A stretch of 13,508 nt of DNA from JAUZPB01 sp037140715 (GCA_037140715.1 JBAXDX010000080.1:1-13508); one strand, 5' to 3'; shown: positions 1 through 6,793, counted from the first letter of the stretch. Notes: generated by a model from the letters alone, not told the origin. Made by a program: numbers and translations.

Positions 1-49
1 GCTCACATGGTTTTCTGAGCATGACGCGAGACTCTCGGAGAGCCGCGCA

Positions 50-425
50 AGACTTCAGGACTGCGGTGTGTCGGGAACTGGTGATTTATTATTTGTGTCT
101 GCCCTGAAGGGGCATAATATAATAGCACAGGGCATCGCCCTGTGAAAGCGATATGATGGGATGGCGCGAATATTCCCCGATGTTGTCATGTTAACGGTGT
201 GTTGTGTGTGCGGTTTTTTTGTTTCGTTCGTGTCATTTCCCCCCGATGGGCGTTGCCACATCGCTAATATATCACGCCCCTACAGGGCTTTGGGTGTCGG
301 GAACTGGTGATTTATTATTTGCATTTGCCCTGAAAGGGGCAAAATATATCAGCGATGGGCAACCGCCCATCGAACAAAACAAAATAAAAATCCATAAGCC
401 CTGCAAGGGCGCAATATGGCGTTAA
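50..425. repeat. REP-like palindromic repeat cluster
   Basis: This stretch has several related non-coding units. A plus-oriented unit at 101-144 starts GCCCTGAAGGGGC and ends in a perfect hairpin at 126-144 (CACAGGGC, loop ATC, GCCCTGTG). A second plus-oriented unit at 327-372 ends in the hairpin CGATGGGC, loop AACC, GCCCATCG (353-372). An inverted unit lies at 244-288, so 244-372 forms one large imperfect inverted repeat. A 28-bp sequence is identical at 68-95 and 294-321, just before each plus unit. A shorter GCCCTGCAAGGGC unit sits at 398-410. Short open frames run through the units but only reflect the repeat sequence. I recall similar palindromes in intergenic DNA of Bacteroidota and related phyla; the mobilising enzyme, if any, is not in the window. 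Confidence 0.75.
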
Positions 426-434
426 CCTGACAGC

Positions 435-520
435 ATTGGAGGCAAAGGTAAAGGCAAAGTAAAACACGATATATCCCGCGGGGTTCTCTTTGCCTTTATC
501 TCTGCCTTTACCTGTCCAAT
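435..520. repeat. 86-bp imperfect inverted repeat, purine/pyrimidine biased
   Basis: The left arm begins ATTGGAGGCAAAGGTAAAGG (435) and the right arm ends with the near-complement, closing in CCTGTCCAAT at 520. The arms of about 25-33 nt are dominated by (A/G)AAGGC-type purine runs on one side and pyrimidine runs on the other, with a GC-rich centre around CCCGCGGGG. It would fold into a long cruciform or RNA hairpin. It follows directly after the REP-like cluster and lies in non-coding DNA. Function unknown. Confidence 0.55.
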
Positions 521-676
521 GACCTGCGTTATCATAAAAATCATCAGAATCAAAAGAATCACAGTTCTGACAATTTTGCATAACATGAGTAAGATTAAGA
601 AAAAATATCGCTCACATGGCTGTCAGTCAGCCGATGGGGTTGCTGCATTAGCTGACAGTACCAGACCACAGCCTGC
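521..676. other. Intergenic remainder downstream of the VUT gene
   Basis: I see no gene here. There is a small inverted pair CTGTCAG/CTGACAG at about 621-658 and a GGCTG/CAGCC mini-hairpin at about 619-633, just past the stop codon of the minus-strand VUT gene. There is no T-tract on the minus strand, so I do not call a terminator. Confidence 0.4.
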
Positions 677-1177
677 CTACATATTTAGTTTTGCTCTCTT
701 CTTTCCATAATTCAGAATAAGCGACCATACAAATCCGCCCCCTGTCTTGGCAAGGAACTGCCATAATATCACCCACGGCATCAGTACGCCAAAGGCAATC
801 GTTGGAAAGAGAATTGAATCAAGAAAACTTCCCGCAAGGTTCGAACCGTTTGAGCGGACCATAAAGGATTTTTTATGCAGTAACGTATAAACCAAAGCAT
901 CGGCAAGAGCCGCCACAGCAAAGGCTGTAACGCTGGCAAGCGCTATGTGCCCGGCATTCCGGTTAATAATAAATGTAACAACGGAACCTGAGACAATAAG
1001 AGCAAACATCTTAAGCCACAGATTGTTATCCATCCATCTGTCATGAAGCTTATCTCTAAGCGTTAAATCCAGTCCGATACAAAAAAACGCGTTGACTGGT
1101 GTCGCTACCGGTCCAAACCAGAAAACTGTCATATTGGCAAGTACTATTGCAAAAAGATATGCTATTACTGAAAACAT
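677..1177 (-). CDS. VUT family (YhhQ-like) membrane protein, short form
   Basis: A predicted 166-residue integral membrane protein. The sequence is strongly hydrophobic with about four or five membrane segments. It carries landmarks of the VUT/DUF165 (COG1738) family: an early ANMTVFWFGP segment, TPVNAFF, RDKLHDRW near residues 41-48, and ADALVYTLL followed by a MVRSNGSN...DS...FP stretch around residues 91-126. Characterised relatives (YhhQ) import queuosine precursors, preQ0/preQ1, across the inner membrane. This protein is shorter than the usual 200-230 residues, so the queuosine role is only a family-level inference. The ATG at 1177 follows AGGGATAAG, a plausible ribosome binding site. 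It is the last gene of the minus-strand run, 95 bp after the glycosyltransferase. Some short VUT proteins are found in phages, but nothing else here looks phage-derived. Confidence 0.75.
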   Translation of the reverse strand: MFSVIAYLFAIVLANMTVFWFGPVATPVNAFFCIGLDLTLRDKLHDRWMDNNLWLKMFALIVSGSVVTFIINRNAGHIALASVTAFAVAALADALVYTLLHKKSFMVRSNGSNLAGSFLDSILFPTIAFGVLMPWVILWQFLAKTGGGFVWSLILNYGKKRAKLNM

Positions 1178-1272
1178 CTTATCCCTGATTATATTTTAGA
1201 AAGGACAAAATTAGTAAAATTAGAACTTAGATAAAAGCCACCCCTTATTTTGTGAAACCGCTGAAACAATTA

Positions 1273-2610
1273 TTAGACTGTACGCAACTGCCTGAGATAT
1301 TCTTTCTGAACTGATAAATCCGGTATGGGATTATCTCTGTGAATGGAAATACTTAAATTACACATTCTGAAAAGTTCATCGAGAGCGTCAAAAGTATTCA
1401 CCTGATTATAACCGTTATCACGCAGGTAGTGAATCAGTTTCAAAGTCCTGAAGCCGTCAAACCAGCTCCGCTTCTGCCTCTGAAGCTGTCCCGCCGTTTT
1501 TGAATTGCTTAATATCTTCCGAAAGTCGTCTTCGAAATTCTGAGAGTAAAGAAAATCATAGAGTGCCGGACTAACTTTCCGCGCATCTTCAAAACAGGCA
1601 GAGGAGTCAGTCTGTTTGTCGAAAATCTCAAGCCACTCCTTTAGTATTCTGAATGACTCAGGCGCATATAACTGGTACTCATCCCGAACACGGGACAGAT
1701 GACGGTTAACTCTCTGACCGGTACCAAACGGCACGCGCCACGAACCGCGGGATGATGGATAAACCACCGCAGAGTTTATCCTGTTGATGAAAGTAGTCTT
1801 AGCCAGCTTCTCCATAAAATAAAAATCTTCAGCCGCTTTGCGCTTGTTCATCCCTTCTGTCTTAATGTAGCTCTCATAATCACAGACCATTGTTGAACCA
1901 ATAGTATGAAAGGCGTAAGGAGAACGGGCATACTTTAGTCCGAACACATAGTAGCGCAGGAATATCTCATAACATGTAATAGCTTCGGCAGCTTCTCCAT
2001 CGCCGGCGGACTCATGAAGGAAATTAACCGTGGCGGCTGAAAATTTTTCCTCCTGGAAAGCAGAATAAATCGCGCTCAGGTAATTTTCATCAACAGTACA
2101 ATCGGCATCAAGGCAGACAAGTATATTTTTTACATTAGTCCGGTAGTCAAAGACAGAAAGAGACAGGTCCATTCCAATCTTGCGTGCGAGTCCGACACCG
2201 CCATCCTTTTCCGGAAGCTCAAATCCTGCGGAAGAAGCATCGACTAACCCGGACTTTAAACCAGACGATATAACTAAATCAGATAGCTCGTCAACTCCCG
2301 TCCGCTGATTAATTATATTCCTGAGCAGTATCATAAGCCGGTGGTTATCGTTACGGATTTCGTCAGAAGCAGAAGCGCGGTTATTAACTACAAAAAGAAT
2401 AAGCGTTACACCGAAATATTTAGCATCATTCCGGCTTAATGATAACAGAAGTGCACGCGCATTCTCATATTCCATAATCGCCGGAATGACAACGGACATG
2501 CTGCATGAACTGCCACCGTTCATCTCAATATGCCAGTCTGCAAGGGAATATTTTTTCAGGTACCGGGTAACTTCGTCAGGAATGAGATTTGAATTGTTTG
2601 CTGTGTTCAA
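1273..2610 (-). CDS. Glycosyltransferase family 2-like protein, TTG start
   Basis: A predicted 445-residue GT-A-fold glycosyltransferase, probably cytoplasmic since no membrane segments are evident. The nucleotide-sugar binding core starts with VVIPAIMEYENA (about 40-51) and VVNNR (74-78). A GVGLARKIGMD motif (138-148) precedes the metal-binding DxD in CLDADCTVDENY (D168/D170). A possible acceptor-side acidic motif is AAEDFYFMEKL near 260-270. The long C-terminal part (about 300-445) is not recognisable to me. Upstream in frame there is no ATG before a TAA stop, so translation most likely starts at TTG 2610; the next ATG (2523) would remove residues that look native to the family. It lies 62 bp after miaA on the same strand. 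Donor and acceptor sugars cannot be told from sequence, so a role in envelope or exopolysaccharide synthesis is only a guess. Confidence 0.85.
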   Translation of the reverse strand: MNTANNSNLIPDEVTRYLKKYSLADWHIEMNGGSSCSMSVVIPAIMEYENARALLLSLSRNDAKYFGVTLILFVVNNRASASDEIRNDNHRLMILLRNIINQRTGVDELSDLVISSGLKSGLVDASSAGFELPEKDGGVGLARKIGMDLSLSVFDYRTNVKNILVCLDADCTVDENYLSAIYSAFQEEKFSAATVNFLHESAGDGEAAEAITCYEIFLRYYVFGLKYARSPYAFHTIGSTMVCDYESYIKTEGMNKRKAAEDFYFMEKLAKTTFINRINSAVVYPSSRGSWRVPFGTGQRVNRHLSRVRDEYQLYAPESFRILKEWLEIFDKQTDSSACFEDARKVSPALYDFLYSQNFEDDFRKILSNSKTAGQLQRQKRSWFDGFRTLKLIHYLRDNGYNQVNTFDALDELFRMCNLSISIHRDNPIPDLSVQKEYLRQLRTV

Positions 2611-2642
2611 TAATGTATCCGCTTTTAGAATGTCTGAGGATT

Positions 2643-2661
2643 ATCATAACCCGGGTATGAT
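2643..2661. repeat. Palindrome between miaA and the glycosyltransferase gene
   Basis: The sequence ATCATAACCCGGGTATGAT is a near-perfect dyad centred on CCCGGG, with 9-bp arms and one unpaired A. It lies in the 62-bp gap, 12 bp past the miaA stop and 33 bp upstream of the TTG start of the next gene. It has no loop, so it suits a DNA-binding dyad better than an RNA terminator, and no T-tract follows on the minus strand. Function is unproven. Confidence 0.35.
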
Positions 2662-2672
2662 TATGAAAAACT

Positions 2673-3569
2673 TCAGGCATTCAGAATGATTTTTCTGGCT
2701 TCGTCAATATCCCCTCCCTGAATCCAGTGGATAATAACCCCTTCACGCTCCATCTTCCTGAACCATGTCATCTGCCGTTTTGCAAAATTATATATGGCAC
2801 TATTCAGCTTCTGCTGCATATCATTGTAATTAAGTTCCCCCAGCAGGTATCTGGCAGCGAACTTATACTCAAGTCCGAAGAATTTCAGCTTCTCATAACT
2901 GACCTTATTATCAATAAGACTCTTTACCTCGTCAATCATTCCGGCTCGTAGTCGTTCTTTTAGTCTGAAAGTAATGCGTTCCTTAATTTTATCGCGCTCC
3001 ATGTCGATGCCGATAACAAGCGGAGTAATCTTTATTCTCTTCACCGAATGCTCTATCTCCTCCGCTTCAGCCACAAGTATCGCGTTAATGATTCTTTCCC
3101 TTTCTATAAGATCAGTCGTGTTATGCAGTTTCGGATTAAGCTTAATTAATCTCTCTTTCAATTCATCGGTTGAAAGAGAACTTAACAGCTGACACCCCGC
3201 CTGACCCGGCACTTCTTTTAAGGTATAACCGCAAAGAGCCGAGTTAAGAAAAAGTCCTGTACCGCCCACAAGGAAGGGAAGCTTTCCGTTACCCGTGATT
3301 TGTTCATGCGCACAATAGAAATGCTTAAGAAATAAAAACAGATTATATTCTTCTGTCGGATTGATAATATCAATCAGATGATAAGGAATAACATGCCCGT
3401 CAACAAGATAATCCTTCAGATCCTTACCGGTACCGATATCCATACCCCTGTAAACCTGACGCGAATCGGCTGATATTATCTCTCCGTTAAATTCGTAAGC
3501 CAGCCTAGCTGCAAGAGAAGTCTTGCCGACAGCCGTTGCCCCAAGTATTGTAACCAGATTATAATTCAT
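2673..3569 (-). CDS. miaA: tRNA dimethylallyltransferase MiaA
   Basis: MiaA transfers the dimethylallyl group from DMAPP to N6 of A37 in tRNAs that read UNN codons (i6A37), in the cytoplasm. The 298-residue product has the P-loop GATAVGKT (residues 10-17), the substrate motif SADSRQVYRGMDIGTGK (33-49), HLIDI, the VGGTGLF motif and the C-terminal FAKRQMTWFRK typical of the family. The length matches the short Bacteroidota-type enzyme (about 300 residues) rather than E. coli MiaA (316). I chose ATG 3569 because MNYNLVTILGA fits the family N-terminus. ATG 3584 is possible; the longer frame to 3659 would overlap the upstream gene by 65 bp and has no family match. It begins 25 bp after the upstream sensor gene and is probably co-transcribed with it. 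Confidence 0.97.
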   Translation of the reverse strand: MNYNLVTILGATAVGKTSLAARLAYEFNGEIISADSRQVYRGMDIGTGKDLKDYLVDGHVIPYHLIDIINPTEEYNLFLFLKHFYCAHEQITGNGKLPFLVGGTGLFLNSALCGYTLKEVPGQAGCQLLSSLSTDELKERLIKLNPKLHNTTDLIERERIINAILVAEAEEIEHSVKRIKITPLVIGIDMERDKIKERITFRLKERLRAGMIDEVKSLIDNKVSYEKLKFFGLEYKFAARYLLGELNYNDMQQKLNSAIYNFAKRQMTWFRKMEREGVIIHWIQGGDIDEARKIILNA

Positions 3570-3594
3570 CGTGATTGACAACATGCTGACATCA

Positions 3595-5328
3595 TTATTT
3601 CCCGACCGCAACCGGAATGCTGATAGTGAAAGTCGTGCCTTCACCAAGATCGCTTTCAACTGTAATTGTCCCGCCGTGATCTTCGATTATTTTCTTTGTA
3701 ATTGAAAGCCCAAGACCTGTACCATTGGTTTTTCCATGCGACATGAACGGATCAAATATCTTATCCTTTATGCTGTCCGGAATACCAGGACCGTTATCCT
3801 TAAAAGAAACCTCCACTGACGTTTTCTTATTCTTTGTCGTTACAAAAATCTTCCCGCCATCAGGCATAGCATCGCAGGCATTGCGGATAATGTGCATACA
3901 ACATTGATAAAACTCCTTCCGGTCAAGTTTAACTGTAGCTTCTTTATCATACTGCTTAATTATATCACAATTCCTGATTTTTATAGCCGGAACAAGCTTG
4001 TCAAATACGGAGACAAGCGTCTCATTCATCCTGCAGACAACCGAATGAAGTACTACCCTGCCATCAGAATAACTCGAAGTTGTCTGAACCAGGTCGGCTA
4101 CATGGTTTAATTGTTCAAGAAGCATATTAACTACCTGCATAACATCAGGAGTCAGTTCCTTTGTCTTTAAATGCTCGGCGTAACGCTTGCTTACAAGTAC
4201 CGGTTTCTTAATATCCTGAATCAGGAAGTTAGCCATTTTCCCAAGCGAAGTAACACGTTCGGTCTGCAGAAGCCTCTCAACCAGCTCTGCATTTTCCAAA
4301 GCCATAGCAGCATTAACTGATAACATAGAAAGAAATTCCTCATCGCGCTTTGTGAACTCTCCCCTGGTGCTGTTTAACAGTTGAAGCAGACCAATAACCT
4401 CGTCAGTCTTATTCACTATAGGAAAACAGAGCATATTCTTTGTAACAAAGCCGGAGGAATGGTCAATCCTGCTCTTAAATCTCGGATCCTGCGAAACATC
4501 TTTAATATTTATTATCTCACGGTTTTTTGCCGCCTGACCCGCTATGCCTTCGCCCATCCTGAGCCTTATCTCGGAAATGCCTTTTCCATCGATAATCTTA
4601 GACCATAACTCATTCTTCTCCTTATCAACAAGATAAAGCGTGCCACGTTCAGCGGAGGCAAGGCTTCTTGAAGCATCAACGATTATCTGAAGCAGGTCAT
4701 CAATCCTAATGTTTGAGTTAACCAGCTGAGCCGCCTGCATTATAAGCTTTAGCTGACCAGCCGTTATTTCATCTGAATCTGCCGGACTGGCGGTTTCTGA
4801 TACCGGAGCTTCCTGAATATATGGAATATCTTCAGGTTTATCCGGCACTTTCTTAAAATCATAACCTGAAATATCTTCCGGTTCAAAATCATCATTAATA
4901 TCAGACTCAGCCGGGTCGGCAAAAGCTGAAACTGCTGTCCCTGACTGCCGGCGTATATTAATCATAAACTGCTCAACATTGCAGAGGGTAACTAACAATT
5001 CAGCATCCAGCTTTACAAGATTTGAGTCCTCAACAGCACGCGCTGTGGATGTACGCGGCATGTATTCGAGATAATCTTCCTCACCAAAAAAATCATCTTT
5101 GGGTACAATAACCTTTGCAGGAGTTCCGGATATATGCGATTTCTCAATTTCCACTAAGCCGGAAATTACCACATAGACGCTGTGCCCTGCATCTCCCTCC
5201 CTGTAAATTATATCTCCGTGCTTTTTTTCTATTAAATTTTCAAGACTAATGTGAAAGTTAAGTTCAGAATCCTTAACTTTATTAAAGAGTTTATTTTCTT
5301 TTAGGATAGCTAACAATTGTGGAAACAT
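3595..5328 (-). CDS. cNMP-binding/GAF sensor with GHKL ATPase, H-box His replaced by Gln
   Basis: A 577-residue soluble signalling protein. Residues about 5-115 form a cyclic-nucleotide-binding (Crp-like) domain with GDIIYREGD and a phosphate-binding cassette FFGEED...PRTSTARA (R92). An acidic, Pro-rich linker spans about 137-187. A GAF domain at about 205-347 ends in a near NKFDE motif (N319, F325, D329-E330; K replaced by S). The kinase core has LGKMANFLIQDIKKP, where the phospho-accepting His of the H-box is Gln371 (codon CAG). The ATPase half is intact: N-box N483, DNGPG (511-515) and G-rich NGTGLGL. It may act as an ATP-binding partner, phosphorylate something other than itself, or be inactive. 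ATG 5328 is chosen because the 39-residue upstream extension is low-complexity and unlike the domain. It is divergent from the ECF sigma gene. Confidence 0.93.
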   Translation of the reverse strand: MFPQLLAILKENKLFNKVKDSELNFHISLENLIEKKHGDIIYREGDAGHSVYVVISGLVEIEKSHISGTPAKVIVPKDDFFGEEDYLEYMPRTSTARAVEDSNLVKLDAELLVTLCNVEQFMINIRRQSGTAVSAFADPAESDINDDFEPEDISGYDFKKVPDKPEDIPYIQEAPVSETASPADSDEITAGQLKLIMQAAQLVNSNIRIDDLLQIIVDASRSLASAERGTLYLVDKEKNELWSKIIDGKGISEIRLRMGEGIAGQAAKNREIINIKDVSQDPRFKSRIDHSSGFVTKNMLCFPIVNKTDEVIGLLQLLNSTRGEFTKRDEEFLSMLSVNAAMALENAELVERLLQTERVTSLGKMANFLIQDIKKPVLVSKRYAEHLKTKELTPDVMQVVNMLLEQLNHVADLVQTTSSYSDGRVVLHSVVCRMNETLVSVFDKLVPAIKIRNCDIIKQYDKEATVKLDRKEFYQCCMHIIRNACDAMPDGGKIFVTTKNKKTSVEVSFKDNGPGIPDSIKDKIFDPFMSHGKTNGTGLGLSITKKIIEDHGGTITVESDLGEGTTFTISIPVAVGK

Positions 5329-5445
5329 ATTATAATCTGTTTTGGTTATAAATAACTGACAATAAGTATAATAATAAAAAAAGAAATTGAAACCGAAATT
5401 CTGCACTCCGGAATAAATGATAACAAAGTGATAATCTGTCCGCAA

Positions 5446-5476
5446 GAATAATAAAAAAGATTGCTAAATGCAATCT
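5446..5476 (-). terminator. Intrinsic-terminator-like hairpin in the divergent intergenic region
   Basis: Read on the minus strand, a perfect 7-bp stem (AGATTGC, loop ATTTA, GCAATCT) is followed at once by TTTTTATTATT. That is the shape of a Rho-independent terminator. It lies about 118 bp upstream of the sensor gene start and 58 bp upstream of the sigma start. It would stop minus-strand transcripts coming from the sigma side, or act as an attenuator in a long sensor-gene leader. Confidence 0.5.
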
Positions 5477-5533
5477 GAAACTAGGACCGGCGAACCCTTT
5501 TGTAAAATTAATCATCAGATAAACAACATAAAA

Positions 5534-6100
5534 ATGGACGAACAAGAGTTAATAATTATGGCACGGTCAGGCGACCGCAGGGCACTTTCCGAACTGGTCA
5601 GAAAATATGAGCAGACGGTTTATAATTTTGCCTTTAAAATATGCCGGAACCGCGACAAAGCGGAAAATACAATGCAGGAAACTTTCTTCAGTATGATCAA
5701 AAACCTGCAACAGTTCGATAACAAAAGCAAACTCTCTACATGGCTTTATACTATTGTATCTAATCACTGCCTGATGGCCGCACGCTCGGCAAAGAAGTTC
5801 GATGGTAATTCATTCGATGACGACCAAGCTAATATCGATGAGAACAGTATCACCGACTGGTCCGTATCTCCGGAAACAATCACCGAAAATAGCGAACTGA
5901 AGGCCGTCCTCGATAAAGCTATAGAAAAACTGCCGACTGATTACAGGGTCGTCTTTCTGTTAAGAGATGTTGAGGGACTTTCTACCGAAGAAACAGGCAA
6001 AATAACAGACCTTTCAGTTCCTGCCGTTAAATCACGCCTTCATAGGGCAAGGGCATTTCTAAGAAACGAACTAAATATGACATTCCAAAATGGAAGATAA
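5534..6100 (+). CDS. ECF-type RNA polymerase sigma factor
   Basis: A 188-residue sigma-70 family factor of the extracytoplasmic-function type, which directs RNA polymerase to a small regulon. Region 2 (about residues 3-80) includes the LSELVRKYEQTVYNFAFKIC helix, the QETFFSMIKNL stretch and FDNKSKLSTWLYTIVSNHC. A variable acidic linker (about 92-120) follows. Region 4 (about 125-180) has LDKAIEKLPTDYRVVFLLRD and the helix-turn-helix GLSTEETGKITDLSVPAVKS followed by RLHRARAFLR. There is no region 1 or 3. I chose ATG 5534 because MDEQELIIMARSGD is the usual ECF start; the frame extends to 5468 but its added residues have no family match. It overlaps the next gene by 11 bp, as is typical of a sigma/anti-sigma pair. 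Confidence 0.93.
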   Translation: MDEQELIIMARSGDRRALSELVRKYEQTVYNFAFKICRNRDKAENTMQETFFSMIKNLQQFDNKSKLSTWLYTIVSNHCLMAARSAKKFDGNSFDDDQANIDENSITDWSVSPETITENSELKAVLDKAIEKLPTDYRVVFLLRDVEGLSTEETGKITDLSVPAVKSRLHRARAFLRNELNMTFQNGR

Positions 6101-6323
6101 AATTACCTGCAAAGAAGTTATTAACCATATCTGCGATAACCTCGGCGAAGACCTTAATTCCCCCAGATGTATAGCTATAAAGTCGCACCTCGAAGGCTGC
6201 AACTGCTGTAAAAGTTATTCTAAATCAGTCGAAACAACAATATCATTTTATAAGAACTACAATGCCGAACTTCCCAAAGAGGCGCATGACCGTCTGCTTT
6301 CGTCTCTGGGACTTAATGAGTAA
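6090..6323 (+). CDS. Small ZAS-like (zf-HC2) anti-sigma factor
   Basis: A 77-residue soluble protein whose ATG lies inside the 3' end of the sigma gene, so the two are probably translationally coupled. It matches the zinc-binding anti-sigma pattern: C7 near the start, then H33-x3-C37-x2-C40 (sequence HLEGCNCC), with extra cysteines C15, C27 and C39. Family knowledge: such ZAS proteins bind and hold their cognate ECF sigma factor, and some (RsrA, ChrR) release it when the cysteines are oxidised or zinc is lost. No membrane segment is present, so sensing would be cytoplasmic, unlike membrane-anchored anti-sigmas. The assignment rests on the motif and position; the protein is too short to give a strong domain match by eye. 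Confidence 0.75.
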   Translation: MEDKITCKEVINHICDNLGEDLNSPRCIAIKSHLEGCNCCKSYSKSVETTISFYKNYNAELPKEAHDRLLSSLGLNE

Positions 6324-6391
6324 CGATTGTCATTCTCTTGCTGATAAAATATTTAATATAACCCAGTTTATAAACTAAGGAGAACCACCAG

Positions 6392-6640
6392 ATGCCCATT
6401 TTTGAATATCAGTGTAAAGATTGTAACCAGAAATTTGAAGTATTACATAAATCGAGTGAATGCAGAGAAGAAGTCATCTGCCCTAAATGTAACTCGGCAA
6501 ATAATAAAAAGCTGCTAAGCACCTTCACTCCCGCAGGTTTTTCAGGTTCGTCAAAAAGAGCTGCCTCATGCTCAGGCGGAAGCTGTCCCGCAATGGATTC
6601 CCACGGCGGTTGCGGATCGGATATGTGCGGACTGAACTAA
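6392..6640 (+). CDS. FmdB-type zinc-ribbon protein
   Basis: An 82-residue protein beginning MPIFEYQCKDCNQKFEVL, the signature start of the FmdB/CxxC putative regulatory zinc-ribbon family. The zinc knuckles are C8-x2-C11 and C30-x2-C33. A Gly/Ser-rich tail adds four cysteines (C60, C65, C74, C79), which could bind a second metal or react with oxidants. It has the clearest ribosome binding site in the window, AAGGAG about 10 bases before the ATG. It lies 68 bp after the anti-sigma gene in the same direction and is likely in the same transcript or regulon. The family's function is not settled; the name derives from a link to formamidase expression. A role in metal or thiol stress would fit the neighbours but is inference. 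Confidence 0.85.
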   Translation: MPIFEYQCKDCNQKFEVLHKSSECREEVICPKCNSANNKKLLSTFTPAGFSGSSKRAASCSGGSCPAMDSHGGCGSDMCGLN

Positions 6641-6656
6641 AATATCAATGGTTATA

Positions 6657-6709
6657 CGACAAATTCCCTCTTAATCTTAATCATAACATTAATCATACTC
6701 ATTTACCCG
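6657..6709. repeat. Copy A of a dispersed non-coding motif
   Basis: The pieces ACGACAAATTCCCTCTTAATC (start about 6656) and TTAATCATACTCATTTACCC reappear at 12327-12360 as a shorter version (CCGACAAATTCTCCTGTTAATC joined directly to ATACTCATTTCCCC). Copy A carries an extra 18 bp between the two parts, flanked by TTAATC. The parallel order makes chance unlikely. Neither copy overlaps a gene. Confidence 0.5.
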
Positions 6710-6726
6710 GAAGCGGGTAAGAGTAT
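6695..6726 (+). terminator. Strong hairpin downstream of the sigma/anti-sigma/zinc-ribbon genes
   Basis: ATACTC plus TTACCCG pair with CGGGTAA plus GAGTAT around a GAAG loop, with a two-base bulge (AT at 6701-6702). That gives a 13-bp stem. It follows the zinc-ribbon stop codon by 54 bp and is followed by TGTTTAAGAATTT, a weak U-tract, so a terminator is likely but not certain. It is also the first of four consecutive stem-loops. Confidence 0.45.
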
Positions 6727-6748
6727 GTTTAAGAATTTAATCGGAAAT

Positions 6749-6793
6749 GTATTTCAAACGCTGGCTGCATTCAGAAACTGCCGGCTGAAATAC
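6749..6793. other. Two-stage stem-loop
   Basis: Outer arms GTATTTCA (6749-6756) and TGAAATAC (6786-6793) are a perfect 8-bp match. Inside them GCTGGC pairs with GCCGGC (one G-U), leaving a 14-nt loop and a 3-nt bulge. It is not coding. It is either part of a structured RNA or a remnant of a repeat element. Confidence 0.4.

Noticed and set aside
55..581. Three open frames at 55-261 (-), 204-425 (+) and 315-581 (-)
   Set aside because: They overlap the REP-like units or the inverted repeat, and their translations only mirror the palindromes.
1..619. Ten-base GCTCACATGG at 1-10 and 610-619 as ends of an element
   Set aside because: Ten bases is too short to claim, and no target duplication or inverted ends accompany it.
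519..710. Open frame of 63 codons on the plus strand
   Set aside because: It runs into the VUT gene on the opposite strand, has no family features and no ribosome binding site.
3570..3659. Extended N-terminus for MiaA
   Set aside because: The extension overlaps the upstream sensor gene and does not look like MiaA; the family start is MNYNLVTILGA.
5329..5445. Extended N-terminus for the cNMP/GAF sensor
   Set aside because: The extra 39 residues are Phe/Tyr-rich translation of AT-rich intergenic DNA and contain the terminator-side region.
5489..5520. ECF-like autoregulatory promoter (GGCGAACC with a downstream TCATC)
   Set aside because: The -35-like GAACC is tempting and ECF genes are often self-regulated, but the -10 part is not distinctive and the consensus for this factor is unknown.
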